Positions 21,224 through 31,035 of a DNA stretch of 64,000 nucleotides are shown here, in pieces. Every line of letters begins with the position of its first letter. Position 1 is the stretch's first letter. This DNA comes from G965240365 sp965240365. GTDB lineage: Bacteria; Pseudomonadota; Gammaproteobacteria; Eutrophobiales; Eutrophobiaceae. The translations under genes and the position numbers were made by a program. Below the pieces are notes generated by a model. It was given only the letters and a program-made list of their open reading frames with translations. It was not told the DNA's origin and ran no database searches. The stretch spans positions 2,480,001 to 2,544,000 of the forward strand of contig OZ251218.1 in NCBI GenBank assembly GCA_965240365.1. Reading direction: 5' to 3'.

Positions 21224-23709
21224 ACCTGTTAAAGTTTGCCGCGCTTGGCCTCAAGCGGGACTGGCGCTCGGGCGAGTTGCGCCTGATCGGTATCGCCATC
21301 CTGATTGCCGTGAGTTGTCTGACCTCGGTCAGTTTCTTTACCGATCGCGTTAAACGCGCGACCGAGTTACAGGCCAGTGAATTGCTCGCGGCGGATCTGG
21401 TGCTGGTCTCGTCAAAAAAAATTGACGCCATTTATGTCGAACAGGCCGAGACCTTAAACCTGAGATACTCGCTGAACGAGAGCTTTCGCAGTGTCGTGAT
21501 GAAAGATGAGCGGCTGGAACTCGCGGAAGTCAAGGCGGTGGACAGGCGCTATCCGATCCGGGGCCGGCTCAGAATCACGGACACCCTGTTTGGCGCGGAA
21601 ACCGTGACCGACCAGGTACCCGAACCCGGCAGTGTCTGGCTGGAAGGCCGTTTATTACAAAGCCTGCAAGTGAAACCCGGCGATATGATCGGACTCGGCG
21701 CGGCCACCCTCAGGATCGACAGGATCATCACTTATGAACCCGACCGTGGCGGCGATTTATTCAATATTGCGCCGCGCCTGCTGATGAACCGGGCCGATCT
21801 GCCGGCCAGCAGGCTGATCCTGCCCGGCAGCCGCGTGCAATACCGGCTGTTGCTCGGCGGCGACAGCGCCAGCCTGGATCAATATCAACGGGCCATAAAA
21901 AATATCGAGAACGAACACCTGCGCGTTGACAGCATCCGCGACGCGCGGCCCGAGATCAGAACCGCGCTGGAACGCGCCGAGCAGTTTCTCGGTCTGGCGG
22001 CGCTGGTCAGCGTGGCGCTGGCGGGTCTTGCGATCGCGATGTCGGCCGGGCGTTATGCCGGGCGGCATTATGATCATTGCGCGATACTGCGCTGTCTGGG
22101 CCTCAAACAGGGCCAGATCACGCGGCTCTATGTGCTCCAGTTGATCATGCTGGGTCTGCTGTTCAGCCTGCCGGGCTGCGCCCTGGGTTATCTGGCCCAG
22201 GAAGGCTTGAACCGCTTAATGGCCGGCCTGATCCCGGGTTCTTTGCCCCGGCCCTCCCTGTTCCCGGTCGTCACGGGCCTGCTGGCCGGCCTGATTACCA
22301 CCCTGGCATTTGCCTTGCCGCAATTGCTGCGGCTGGCCAGAGTGCCGCCGCTCAGGGTGCTGCGCCGCGACCTGGCCCCGCTGCCGCTGAATAATTATGT
22401 CATTTACGCGGTGTCCGCCGGGGCGCTGCTGTTATTAAGTCCCTGGCAATCCGGCAGTATCAGGCTGACCTTTTACACGCTCGCCGGCCTCTTTTTAACG
22501 GCCCTGATCCTGGCCGTCGCCGCAAAACTCATGATCGGCCTGTTGAAATACCTGCAACCGGGCTTAACCACTTCGGCCCGCTATGGCCTGGCCAATCTGA
22601 CTCGGCGCGCCAACCAGAGCGTGGCGCAAATCATCGGCATCGGCATCGGCGTGACGGTCATGCTGCTGCTGACACTCATAAGAACCGACCTGCTGGAAAG
22701 CTGGCAAACCCGTTTGCCGCCCGAAACGCCGAATTATTTTCTGATCAACATACAACCGGATCAGGTCAATGAGCTGCGCGCGTTTCTGGCCGGCTCGCTC
22801 AGCAAGGATATCAAACTCTACCCGATGATCCGGGGCCGCCTGACCCATATCAACGAGCGGCGGCTGGACCCGGAAACTTTCAACGACCCGCGCGCCAGAC
22901 GCCTGGCGTCGCGCGAATTCAACCTGTCTTATGCGGATCACATGCAGGCCGATAACGCGCTGGTTTCCGGCCGCTGGTGGGATGGCGACGCGGAGCATGA
23001 AAAGTACTTTTCGGTCGAGGAGGGCATTGCCGAGACACTCGGGATCAAACAGGGCGACAGGTTGAACTATTCCATCGGCGGCCAGGACCTGATTGCCGAG
23101 GTGATCAACCTGCGCCGGGTGGAATGGGATTCCTTTAACGTCAACTTCTTCGTGGTGGCCAACACCCGCGCCTTGCGGGATTACCCCGGCACCTTCATCA
23201 GCAGCTTTCACATGCCGGGGTCCGAACGGCCGCTGTTGATTCAACTCGTGCGCCAATTCCCGAGCGTGACCATCCTGGATGTCGATGCCATATTAAAACA
23301 GGTGCGGGTCATCATGGATCAAGTCGTCAAGACCGTGGAATTCGTCTTTCTCTTTACCCTGCTGACCGGCGTTGCCGTGCTTTTTGCCGCTTTACAGACC
23401 ACCCATGACGAACGCGGCCACGAAGCCGCGCTGATGAGCGCGCTCGGCGCCCGCCGCAAACAGATCCTGGCCGGCCTCACGGCGGAGTTCGTCTGCCTCG
23501 GCCTCGTCACCGGTTTCCTGTCCGCCCTGGCGGCCTCCGCCATCGCCCTGATCCTGGCCGAATTCGTGTTCAATATTGACGCGGTCATCAATCCGCTAAT
23601 CTGGCTGATCGCGCCGCCAGGCTGCGCCATCATCATCCTGCTGGCCGGCCTGCTCGGCACCCGCAAGGTCCTGTACAACTCGCCAATGACGGTTTTAAGG
23701 AGGCTATGA
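21220..23709 (+). CDS. ybbP: ABC transporter permease YbbP (FtsX/MacB family)
   Basis: This 829-residue permease has an N-terminal helix (GIAILIAVSCLTSVSFF), a large periplasmic domain, a first FtsX-like bundle (about residues 260-410), further helices, a second periplasmic domain, and a second FtsX bundle near the C-terminus (VFLFTLLTGVAVLFAAL onward). The start MNLLKFAALGL overlaps the ybbA stop by four bases. This is the usual double-FtsX architecture of YbbP. Confidence 0.93.
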   Translation: MNLLKFAALGLKRDWRSGELRLIGIAILIAVSCLTSVSFFTDRVKRATELQASELLAADLVLVSSKKIDAIYVEQAETLNLRYSLNESFRSVVMKDERLELAEVKAVDRRYPIRGRLRITDTLFGAETVTDQVPEPGSVWLEGRLLQSLQVKPGDMIGLGAATLRIDRIITYEPDRGGDLFNIAPRLLMNRADLPASRLILPGSRVQYRLLLGGDSASLDQYQRAIKNIENEHLRVDSIRDARPEIRTALERAEQFLGLAALVSVALAGLAIAMSAGRYAGRHYDHCAILRCLGLKQGQITRLYVLQLIMLGLLFSLPGCALGYLAQEGLNRLMAGLIPGSLPRPSLFPVVTGLLAGLITTLAFALPQLLRLARVPPLRVLRRDLAPLPLNNYVIYAVSAGALLLLSPWQSGSIRLTFYTLAGLFLTALILAVAAKLMIGLLKYLQPGLTTSARYGLANLTRRANQSVAQIIGIGIGVTVMLLLTLIRTDLLESWQTRLPPETPNYFLINIQPDQVNELRAFLAGSLSKDIKLYPMIRGRLTHINERRLDPETFNDPRARRLASREFNLSYADHMQADNALVSGRWWDGDAEHEKYFSVEEGIAETLGIKQGDRLNYSIGGQDLIAEVINLRRVEWDSFNVNFFVVANTRALRDYPGTFISSFHMPGSERPLLIQLVRQFPSVTILDVDAILKQVRVIMDQVVKTVEFVFLFTLLTGVAVLFAALQTTHDERGHEAALMSALGARRKQILAGLTAEFVCLGLVTGFLSALAASAIALILAEFVFNIDAVINPLIWLIAPPGCAIIILLAGLLGTRKVLYNSPMTVLRRL

Positions 23710-23791
23710 AGATGTCATTCCCGCCATTGCACTTTCCCGATTCCCCACTACAATCCGCACAAAACAAACCCAACAAGGAGTAAAAACAACC

Positions 23792-24688
23792 ATGCTAAGG
23801 CTGCTGCTCTTCCTCGGCGCCAACTTCGCCATCATCACCGTCCTCAGCATCACGCTGCGCCTGCTCGGCATTGACGCCTACCTCGAACAACAGGATGGCA
23901 GCCTGAACCTGAACGGACTTTTAATCTTCTCCGCCGTGTTCGGCATGGGCGGCGCGTTCATTTCACTGGCGACATCCAAATGGATGGCAAAAAAACTCAT
24001 GGGCGTGCGCCTGCTGCAAACACCGCAAACCACGCAGGAACAATGGCTGCTCGGCGCCCTGGAAATGCAGGCGCGCGAGGCCGGTATCGGCCTGCCCGAG
24101 TTCGGTATTTTTGACTCGGCCCAGCCCAATGCCTTTGCCACCGGAATGAACAGGAATCATGCCCTGGTCGCGGTCAGCAGCGGCCTGCTGGCCAACATGA
24201 ACCAGGGCGAAGTCGAAGCGGTCATCGGCCATGAAGTCAGCCATATCGCCAACGGCGACATGGTCACCTTGAGCCTGATACAGGGGGTGGTCAATACCTT
24301 TGTGATTTTTTTCTCGCGCGTCATCGGCCACCTGCTGGATCGGGTCGTCTTCAAGATACAGCGCGGGCATGGGCCGGGCTACTGGATCGGCGTGTTGTTT
24401 GTGCAGATTATCCTGTCCGTGCTGGCCAGCATGATTGTCATGTGGTTCTCAAGACGGCGTGAATTCCGGGCCGACGCGGGGGGCGCCCGGCTGGCCGGCC
24501 GGGAAAAGATGATCTCGGCCCTGCGGCGTTTGCGGGCGGTCAGCAATCCGCAACCGCTGCCCGATGAAATGGCGGCATTCGGTATCTCCGGCGGCGTAGC
24601 CGCCGGCCTGAAACGCCTGTTCATGAGCCACCCCCCGCTGGAAGAACGCATTGCCGCGCTGGAAAACTGCCGGGATCAATACCCCTGA
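23792..24688 (+). CDS. htpX: Membrane zinc metalloprotease HtpX
   Basis: This 298-residue M48 protease has two N-terminal transmembrane helices, the zinc motif HEVSH at 147-151, and two further helices (about residues 165-215) before the third-ligand region RRREFRADAGGARL. The family degrades misfolded inner-membrane proteins together with FtsH. A ribosome site (AAGGAG) precedes the ATG. It stands alone downstream of ybbP with an 82-base gap. Confidence 0.96.
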   Translation: MLRLLLFLGANFAIITVLSITLRLLGIDAYLEQQDGSLNLNGLLIFSAVFGMGGAFISLATSKWMAKKLMGVRLLQTPQTTQEQWLLGALEMQAREAGIGLPEFGIFDSAQPNAFATGMNRNHALVAVSSGLLANMNQGEVEAVIGHEVSHIANGDMVTLSLIQGVVNTFVIFFSRVIGHLLDRVVFKIQRGHGPGYWIGVLFVQIILSVLASMIVMWFSRRREFRADAGGARLAGREKMISALRRLRAVSNPQPLPDEMAAFGISGGVAAGLKRLFMSHPPLEERIAALENCRDQYP

Positions 24689-25161
24689 GGCCGGCTTCAA
24701 TTGCCTTGATGGTGACTTCTGTCTTGGTGAATCCGCAGATTACGCAGATTAACGCAGATTACCCATTGGGGCAGAAACGGGAATGAGCGATATTCCGACA
24801 GGCCCCTTTGCCATTCCTGGCAGATTTCCAACCAAAGCCCCCTCCGTCATTTATGGACAGGAAGTCCTGTATGCGGCGAGAGGGCAGGATGCCCGTAGCC
24901 GCCCGGCGAAAGCTGGAATCCAGTGATTTATGCAATACATTTCCGCATAAGCGGGAATGACAATCACAGGAACGGCAAGCCCCCGCGCCCTCCCCTAAAC
25001 TTCGGCAACCATGACCCCCGGCCCCGCCCTCCTGGATTCCGGCCTTTGCCGGAATGACGACGTGGCAGAAACACAACACTTGCCGCCCACAATCAAAATG
25101 GTATGCTTCCCCCCAAATCAAACACCTCCAAACATCAAAATCCAAGCAACGGAGACAGACC
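24689..25161. repeat. Intergenic repeat cluster upstream of the autotransporter
   Basis: The gap holds one arm of the CCGCAGATTACGCAGATT family (24731-24761) and several palindromic units at 24840-25060. One of these (TTTATGGACAGGAAGTCCTG at about 24849, followed by GGATGCCCGTAGCCGCCC) recurs in the cluster at 56465-56620. No gene is seen. The promoter for the autotransporter should lie within 25060-25150, but I cannot fix its boxes. Confidence 0.7.
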
Positions 25162-25266
25162 ATGTCACAGGCCAATCCTGATTCAAGCACAACTCAATCC
25201 CCGCAAAGCCATACCCACCGGGCGTTTCCGGCCGCTCCCCAAATTTTAGGGGGGGGGGGGCGATGA
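25162..25266 (+). CDS. Leader reading frame with poly-G, alternative N-terminus of the autotransporter
   Basis: The ATG at 25162 has a fair ribosome site (GGAG, seven bases upstream) and opens a 34-residue frame (MSQANPDSSTTQS...QILGGGGR). The four Gly codons are the 12-G tract. It ends at TGA (25264-25266), which overlaps the ATG of the autotransporter frame as ATGA. With 10 or 13 G this frame would run straight into the signal peptide at 25263. In the present length it may act as a coupled leader peptide. Confidence 0.65.
   Translation: MSQANPDSSTTQSPQSHTHRAFPAAPQILGGGGR
25249..25260 (+). repeat. Poly-G tract (12 G) at the autotransporter start
   Basis: Twelve G separate the leader start from the main frame. 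Length changes of one base toggle whether the upstream ATG reads through into the adhesin. It may also alter the distance from the upstream ribosome site to the internal ATG. Confidence 0.9.
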
Positions 25267-28200
25267 CCGCCGCTCTCCAAGTCCTGCCGCTACCGCTCGC
25301 TTTGGCGGGCCTGCTGACCCTCCTGCTACCCGCGTCCGTGTGGGCAGTGGATCGCATGGTCACAACCTCCCGTGGCGCTATCACCCTCAGCGATAACGAT
25401 AACCTGACCGTAGAGGCGAGCGGCGCAATCGTCAACACAGCAGCAGGCGGGATCGCCGTCTCTGACGGCACTGGCACGTCCAACAACATCAGCGTGACCA
25501 ACCGGGGCCGCATTGAAGGAAACGATAACGCTATTGAGGTTGACAATATCCGCCTTCTGGACAATAGCAAGACGATTAAGAGCGTTAATTTCAGCGCGGT
25601 CTCCACCGGCGTCATCACCAGACTGATCAATCGCAGCGGCGCCGAGATCTCGTCGACAGACAAAGGTATATCCTCTAACAGCATCGGCACACTGACAAAT
25701 TTCGGCACGATCAAAGGCACAGGCGACACTGGAGTGAGCACCGGTATGATAGGCACAATGGTCAATCAAAAAACCGGCACGATCGAGGGGAGTATCGGCA
25801 TTGCGGGCTCTTCCATCATTACCAGCCTGGATAATAAAGGCACGATCAGGGGGAATGGCTCTACAGGTATTAATATGGGCGCTCCAACCCAGCCCAACGG
25901 CACGTTGACCAACAGCGGCACGATCGAAGGCAGGGATACCGGCATTGCTATCTTCTCCTCTCTCAACCGTCTGGAAAACAGCGGCAAGATCACGGGCACG
26001 AGAACAGACGGCATTTATGTCGACGGTCGCATCACAACCTTGATCAACAAAGACAACGGCGAGATCTTGGGCGGCGGCAGTACCGGCCTTGGCGTTAGAG
26101 CCACTTCTATCGACCGCCTGGAAAACAGCGGCAGGATCAGGGGCGGCAGTAACGGTATTTCTGTCGTACGCGGTGAGGGTCATATCAGAATCCTAATCAA
26201 TAAAGACAAAGGCGAAATCTCGGGCGGGCAGCGAGGCATTAACGCCGGTTCCATCGACCGTCTGGAGAACAGCGGCAAGATCCTGGGCGCCGGGGATAAC
26301 GGTATCTGGGTTAATGCCACCCTCGGCCACCTGGAGAACAGCGGCGAAATCTCAACAAGCGGGGACTATAACGGAATCCGGGCTGCTACCATCAATGAAC
26401 TGATCAATAAAAAGAACGGCACGATCTCGGGCGGCCGGTTTGGCGTTTATGCCACAACCGGGATTGGCACACTTGAGAACTTCGGTAAAATCTCGGGCGG
26501 CGCCGCCGCAGACGGCATCTCTGCTGTTCGCAGAATCAACAGATTATTAAACAGCGGCGTCATTTCGAGCGGCGATGACGGCGTTCAAGCCGGGTCGATT
26601 GGCGTCCTGACCAACAGCGGCCGGATCGCGGGCGGGAGTTCGGCGACAGCGGCCTATGGCATTGATGCCGGAAACATCACCACCTTGACCAACACCAGCA
26701 GCGGTGAAATCTCGGGCGGCGCAATCGGCATAAGCGCCCGTTCCATCGGCAGCCTGACCAACAGCGGCCGGATCACGGGCGCGGCCAATGCGGGCGTGAG
26801 GCTCACGGGCACGGACGCCACCGTGACCGTCACCAACAGCGGCACGATTCAGGGCGGCACCTACGGCCTCAACTACGGCAACAACGTCATTACCCGCCTG
26901 CAAAACACCACCAAAACCAGCACTATCCGGGGCGGGCGCAACGAGGCCCTGAGCGCGGCCAGCCTTGCCACCCTGAACAACGAAGGTACTATCGCCTCCA
27001 CTTCCGCCGCGGCCATCACCCTGACCGGCAGCACAACCCAGGCGGCCACCGTCAGCAACAGCGGCACGATTCAGGGCCAGACCCACGGCCTCAACTACGG
27101 CGCCCATGTCATCACCCGCCTGACTAACAGCGGCGCCATTATCGGAACCACGGGCGCGGGCGTGACCTTCACCGGCAACACGACCCAGGCGGCCACCATC
27201 ACCAACACGGGCACGATTCAGGGCGGCACCTACGGCCTCAATTACGGCAACAACCCCATCGCCAGCCTCACCAACACCAGCCCCCGCACCCTGCGGGGCG
27301 GCAGCAGGGAAGCCCTGAGCGCGGGCAGCCTGCTCAGGCTTGAGAACAGCGGGACGATTCTCTCCGACAGGGCCAGCGCCATCACCCTCACCCGCACGGC
27401 GACCCGGGCCGCCACTATCACCAACAGCGGCACCATTCAAGGCCACATCCACGGCCTCGACTACAACAACAATGCCATTGCCACCCTCACCAACAGCGGC
27501 ACGATTCGGGCCACAACCGGCATCGGCGTCAAGGCCGCGGGCCTTACTACGCTGAACAACACCGGGACCATTGAAGGCCAGACCGGGATTCAAATCACCC
27601 GCGCCCCTGGCGCCCGAAATGCCCTTTACCGGGTGGTTGAAGGACGCATCATCCGCGCCAATACCGGACAAACCGGAACCACAATCAACAATGCCGGTAC
27701 CCTGCGCTCCCTCAAAGGCGCCTCAGGCGCAGCCCTGGACCTGCAAGGCCCAGGCCGGGACACGCTCAACCTGCAAGCCGGTTCCACCCTTGAAGGCCAG
27801 GTGCGCTGGGATGGCCAGGACGACACCCTGAACCTCGCCACCGGCCCGGCCCGGCTGACCCTCATCGACAACAATGCCGAACCCGGACAGGCCCCCACCC
27901 CCTTTACCATCAACACCAATGGCCGGCCCTTCCTGCTGAACACCACGACAGCTACAGCACGAGGTCAGGCCCAGACCACCGTGACCGTGCTTGACCCGGC
28001 CCGCATACACACCCGCACCGAGAGCACCCAAAGCCAATGGACCGGGGCCGTTTTCCAAAGCCTGGCCCAGCAACAGGGTACCCGCACCGGCCCCAACGCG
28101 CGCAACAGCACGGCCGCGGTTCATCAAACCCTCTGGGTCCGGCCCTTCGGCGGTCTGCACAACTTCAAGCGAGACGGTCTCACCCCGGCCGCCCGCTACC

Positions 28201-28964
28201 GCTATGGCGGGGCGCTGGCGGGTTATGCGGTTGCCAGCACGGACTGGCAGGCGGGCGGCTTTGTGGGGGCGGCGCAGGATACGCTGGTGGCCCGCGGGCC
28301 GGGGGCGGACGCCGAAGGCCGGCATGTGTTTGCCGGGGCGTATGCCCGCACCCGCTGGCAGGCCCTGAACCTCAAGGCCGGTCTGCTGTTTGGGCAAAGC
28401 CGCACCGAGACCGAATGGCAAAGATTGAACAATCAGGTGACAGGCGGTCAGGAGCGGGTGGTGTATGAGGGCAGGCGCTACGTTGTCAGCCCGGAACTGG
28501 GATTGGCCACCCGGCTGACTGTCAGGGGTGTGGCATTGGAACCGGCGTTGAGTCTGCGTTATCTGGGTCTGTTTGGGGCCGAGGAAGCCGAGCGTCTGGT
28601 GGCGGGGCGGGAGCCGTTGCGCTTTAGGGCGGAAGACCGGCATATTGGCCTGGTGCGGGCGAGTGTGGGGATGCCGTTGCGTTTTCCTGTGAATGCGTAT
28701 GGGGGGCAATTGTATGGGCAACTTCGGGTGGGCGCCGAGGGTCGGAAGCGCTTTGGCGGGGAGCGGATAGAGGCCCGGCGGGGGGATGGGGTGGTGCGTT
28801 TTAAGGTGGACGATGAGGCGACCGTGAGGGGGTTTATGGGCGCGGGCTTTGAGTATGTGGTGCCGGATTTGAATCTGAGTTTCAGCGCGGACTTGGAGGC
28901 GAGTTATGGCAGTGAGGCGGTGTTGGGGGTGCAGGGACAGTTGGGGGTTGTGTGGGGGTTTTAG
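25263..28964 (+). CDS. Autotransporter adhesin, phase-variable by poly-G
   Basis: This 1233-residue type Va autotransporter has a hydrophobic signal segment (LALAGLLTLLLPASVWA), a long passenger of short beta-helix repeats rich in N-S-G-x-I-x-G (roughly residues 60-930), and a C-terminal beta-barrel domain (about 950-1233, beginning LWVRPFGGLHNF). It ends in aromatic phenylalanine (GVVWGF), as needed for BAM insertion. No protease or lipase motif is visible in the passenger, so adhesion or aggregation is the likely role. Two starts compete: the internal ATG at 25263, which lacks a normal ribosome site apart from the G tract, and the better ATG at 25162, out of frame with 12 G. Strong G-skew changes near 28.2-28.9 kb reflect codon bias in the barrel. 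Confidence 0.92.
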   Translation: MTAALQVLPLPLALAGLLTLLLPASVWAVDRMVTTSRGAITLSDNDNLTVEASGAIVNTAAGGIAVSDGTGTSNNISVTNRGRIEGNDNAIEVDNIRLLDNSKTIKSVNFSAVSTGVITRLINRSGAEISSTDKGISSNSIGTLTNFGTIKGTGDTGVSTGMIGTMVNQKTGTIEGSIGIAGSSIITSLDNKGTIRGNGSTGINMGAPTQPNGTLTNSGTIEGRDTGIAIFSSLNRLENSGKITGTRTDGIYVDGRITTLINKDNGEILGGGSTGLGVRATSIDRLENSGRIRGGSNGISVVRGEGHIRILINKDKGEISGGQRGINAGSIDRLENSGKILGAGDNGIWVNATLGHLENSGEISTSGDYNGIRAATINELINKKNGTISGGRFGVYATTGIGTLENFGKISGGAAADGISAVRRINRLLNSGVISSGDDGVQAGSIGVLTNSGRIAGGSSATAAYGIDAGNITTLTNTSSGEISGGAIGISARSIGSLTNSGRITGAANAGVRLTGTDATVTVTNSGTIQGGTYGLNYGNNVITRLQNTTKTSTIRGGRNEALSAASLATLNNEGTIASTSAAAITLTGSTTQAATVSNSGTIQGQTHGLNYGAHVITRLTNSGAIIGTTGAGVTFTGNTTQAATITNTGTIQGGTYGLNYGNNPIASLTNTSPRTLRGGSREALSAGSLLRLENSGTILSDRASAITLTRTATRAATITNSGTIQGHIHGLDYNNNAIATLTNSGTIRATTGIGVKAAGLTTLNNTGTIEGQTGIQITRAPGARNALYRVVEGRIIRANTGQTGTTINNAGTLRSLKGASGAALDLQGPGRDTLNLQAGSTLEGQVRWDGQDDTLNLATGPARLTLIDNNAEPGQAPTPFTINTNGRPFLLNTTTATARGQAQTTVTVLDPARIHTRTESTQSQWTGAVFQSLAQQQGTRTGPNARNSTAAVHQTLWVRPFGGLHNFKRDGLTPAARYRYGGALAGYAVASTDWQAGGFVGAAQDTLVARGPGADAEGRHVFAGAYARTRWQALNLKAGLLFGQSRTETEWQRLNNQVTGGQERVVYEGRRYVVSPELGLATRLTVRGVALEPALSLRYLGLFGAEEAERLVAGREPLRFRAEDRHIGLVRASVGMPLRFPVNAYGGQLYGQLRVGAEGRKRFGGERIEARRGDGVVRFKVDDEATVRGFMGAGFEYVVPDLNLSFSADLEASYGSEAVLGVQGQLGVVWGF

Positions 28965-28974
28965 GGGGAGGAGG

Positions 28975-29700
28975 TCATTCCCTATGGGAATGGATTACAT
29001 AAACCACTGGATTCCAGCTTTCGCTGGAATGACGACGTAGGTGATAGATACGGCCCGTTGGTCTTCAAGGTTATTCCGGCTTCTGCCACTGCCGCTCCTT
29101 TTGGTCCTCTGCCTTCTTTTTCATTCCGCCCCCGTCGTCATTCCAGCGAAAGCTGGAATCCAGGAAGGCAAGGCCGGGATGGTAAACGAATTGCGGTTTC
29201 TCCCTGCCCACTGCAATGCCCCCTTTATTGTCATTCCCGCAGAGCGGGAATGTATTGCATAAACCACTGGATTCCAGCTTTCGCTGGAATGACGGCGAAG
29301 GTAATAGACACGGCCCGTTGGTCTTCAATATTATTCCGGCTCCTGTCATTGCCGCTCCTTTTGGTGTTCTGCCTTCTTTTTCATTCCGCCCCCGTCGTCA
29401 TTCCAGCGAAAGCTGGAATCCAGGAGGCGGGGCCGGGATGGTAAACAGATTGCAGTTTCTCCCTGCCTGCCACAATACCGCCTTTATTGTCATTCCCGCA
29501 GAGCGGGAATGTATTGCATAAACCACTGGATTCCAGCTTTCGCTGGAATGACGGCGAAGGTAATAGACACGGCCCGTTGGTCTTCAATGTTATTCTGGCC
29601 TCTTTCATTATCGCTCCTTATTGGTTCTCTGCTGTCTTTTCATTCCTGCCCCCGTTGTCATTCCAGCCTGCCTGCCACAGGCGGGCCGGAATAATGACAG
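28975..29700. repeat. About 260-bp tandem repeat array after the autotransporter
   Basis: The landmark CGGCCCGTTGGTCTTCAA recurs at 29051, 29311 and 29570, a period of 259-260 bases, giving almost three copies. Each carries GTCATTCCCGC/GCGGGAATG and GGATTCCAGC/GCTGGAATGAC palindromes. Short open frames on both strands inside the array are repeat shadows, not genes. The unit is related to, but different from, the 251-bp unit at 10590-11215. Confidence 0.88.
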
Positions 29701-29706
29701 AGTGAT

Positions 29707-30354
29707 TTAGGCATCGCCATCCCAGTTGACAAAGTTTTTCAGGAGTTGCAGGCCGTCCTGCTGGCTTTTTTCCGGGTGAAACTGGGTCGCAAACAGGTTG
29801 TCGCGGCCGGCCGCCGAGGTGTAGTGGCAAATGTAGTCGGTGCTGGCGGCGATGTCTGATTTTTGTTCCGGCCGGACGTAGTAGCTGTGCACGAAATAGA
29901 AGCGGCTGCCGTCTTTGATATTGCGCCAGAGCGGATGCGGCCGCGCGCGGTAAACGCGGTTCCAGCCCATTGACGGGATCTTGCAGGCGTTGCCGTATTC
30001 GTCTTTGGCATTGTCCGCAAAGCGCATGACCCTGCCCGGCAGGATACCCAGGCCGGCCATGCCGCCATTCTCGTCACTGTGTTCCATGAGGGATTGCAGG
30101 CCGAGGCAGATGCCGAGAAACGGTTTGTTCTGGATACATTCACGGATGACCCGGTCCAGGCCCCGTTGCCTGAGATGCGTCATGCACTGGCCCATCGCGC
30201 CCTGTCCGGGAAAGACGATCTTGTCGGCCTTGAGTATTTCCCCGGCCCGGCCGCTGACGGCAATCTGGTGTTGTCCCTCGGCGGCCGCCGTCAAGGCCCT
30301 GGCAACGGAACGCAGGTTACTGCTGCCGTAATCTAGCACGACGATATTGGACAC
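29707..30354 (-). CDS. hisH: Imidazole glycerol phosphate synthase, glutamine amidotransferase subunit
   Basis: This 215-residue class I amidotransferase supplies ammonia to HisF in histidine synthesis. Cys83 in GICLGLQ is the nucleophile, and FHPEKSQ near residue 196 supplies the His and Glu. The N-terminus VVLDYGSSNLRS and GWNRV are family marks. It follows hisB by 24 bases on the minus strand. hisA and hisF do not follow; the operon ends here against the repeat array. Confidence 0.96.
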   Translation of the reverse strand: MSNIVVLDYGSSNLRSVARALTAAAEGQHQIAVSGRAGEILKADKIVFPGQGAMGQCMTHLRQRGLDRVIRECIQNKPFLGICLGLQSLMEHSDENGGMAGLGILPGRVMRFADNAKDEYGNACKIPSMGWNRVYRARPHPLWRNIKDGSRFYFVHSYYVRPEQKSDIAASTDYICHYTSAAGRDNLFATQFHPEKSQQDGLQLLKNFVNWDGDA

Positions 30355-30378
30355 GGGTTTGAAACCGGGCAGGGGGCC

Positions 30379-30972
30379 CTATAACGCGCCTTTGGTGGAC
30401 GGCACGATGCCCGCTATTTTCGGATCCGGCTCGACGGCCACGCGCAGCGCGCGGCCAAAGGCCTTGAAGATGGTTTCGGCGATATGGTGGGCGTTGCGCC
30501 CCTTCAGGTTGTCTATATGCAGGGTGATCAGCGCGTGATTGACCAGGCCCTGGAAGAATTCACGGATCAGGTCAACATCAAACTCGCCCACCCTGGCGCG
30601 CGGGTAGTCGGCGCTGTACTCAAGCCCGGGGCGGCCGGAGCAATCGATCACGACCCGTGACAGGGCTTCGTCCAGCGGCACACAGGCGTCCGCATAGCGG
30701 CGGATGCCGGCCTTGTCGCCAAGCGCGCGGGCCAGGGCCTGGCCCAGGGTGATGCCGATGTCTTCCACCGTATGATGCGCGTCGATGTGCAGGTCGCCCC
30801 GCGCCTTTATCGAGAGATCGACCAGACCGTGGCGCGCGATCTGTTCCAGCATGTGCTCCAGAAACGGGATGCCGGTCGCCAGTTCGCATTGGCCCGTGCC
30901 ATCGAGATCCAGGGCGACCTCAATTCGGGTTTCCCTTGTGTCGCGTTTAATGTTTGCGTTGCGCTTGCTCAT
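30379..30972 (-). CDS. hisB: Imidazoleglycerol-phosphate dehydratase, monofunctional
   Basis: This 197-residue dehydratase carries the two metal-binding DAHHTVED and NAHHIAE motifs and FLEHMLEQIARHG. It has only the dehydratase domain, not the fused histidinol-phosphatase of enterobacterial HisB. The ATG at 30972 gives MSKRNANIKRDT and the normal length; the much longer open frame upstream lies antisense to hemF and is not real. It is divergent from hemF across 63 bases, which must hold both promoters. TTGCTA-N18-TATCCT is a weak candidate for hisB. Confidence 0.96.
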   Translation of the reverse strand: MSKRNANIKRDTRETRIEVALDLDGTGQCELATGIPFLEHMLEQIARHGLVDLSIKARGDLHIDAHHTVEDIGITLGQALARALGDKAGIRRYADACVPLDEALSRVVIDCSGRPGLEYSADYPRARVGEFDVDLIREFFQGLVNHALITLHIDNLKGRNAHHIAETIFKAFGRALRVAVEPDPKIAGIVPSTKGAL

Positions 30973-31035
30973 TGTGCGGTACCTTGGAATAACAGTCGTG
31001 CTAGGATAAACCTTTAACCCCGTTGTTAGCAATAA

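Noticed and set aside
29041..29705. Several short open frames on both strands
   Set aside because: They recur with the 260-bp repeat unit, change frame between units and have no ribosome sites.
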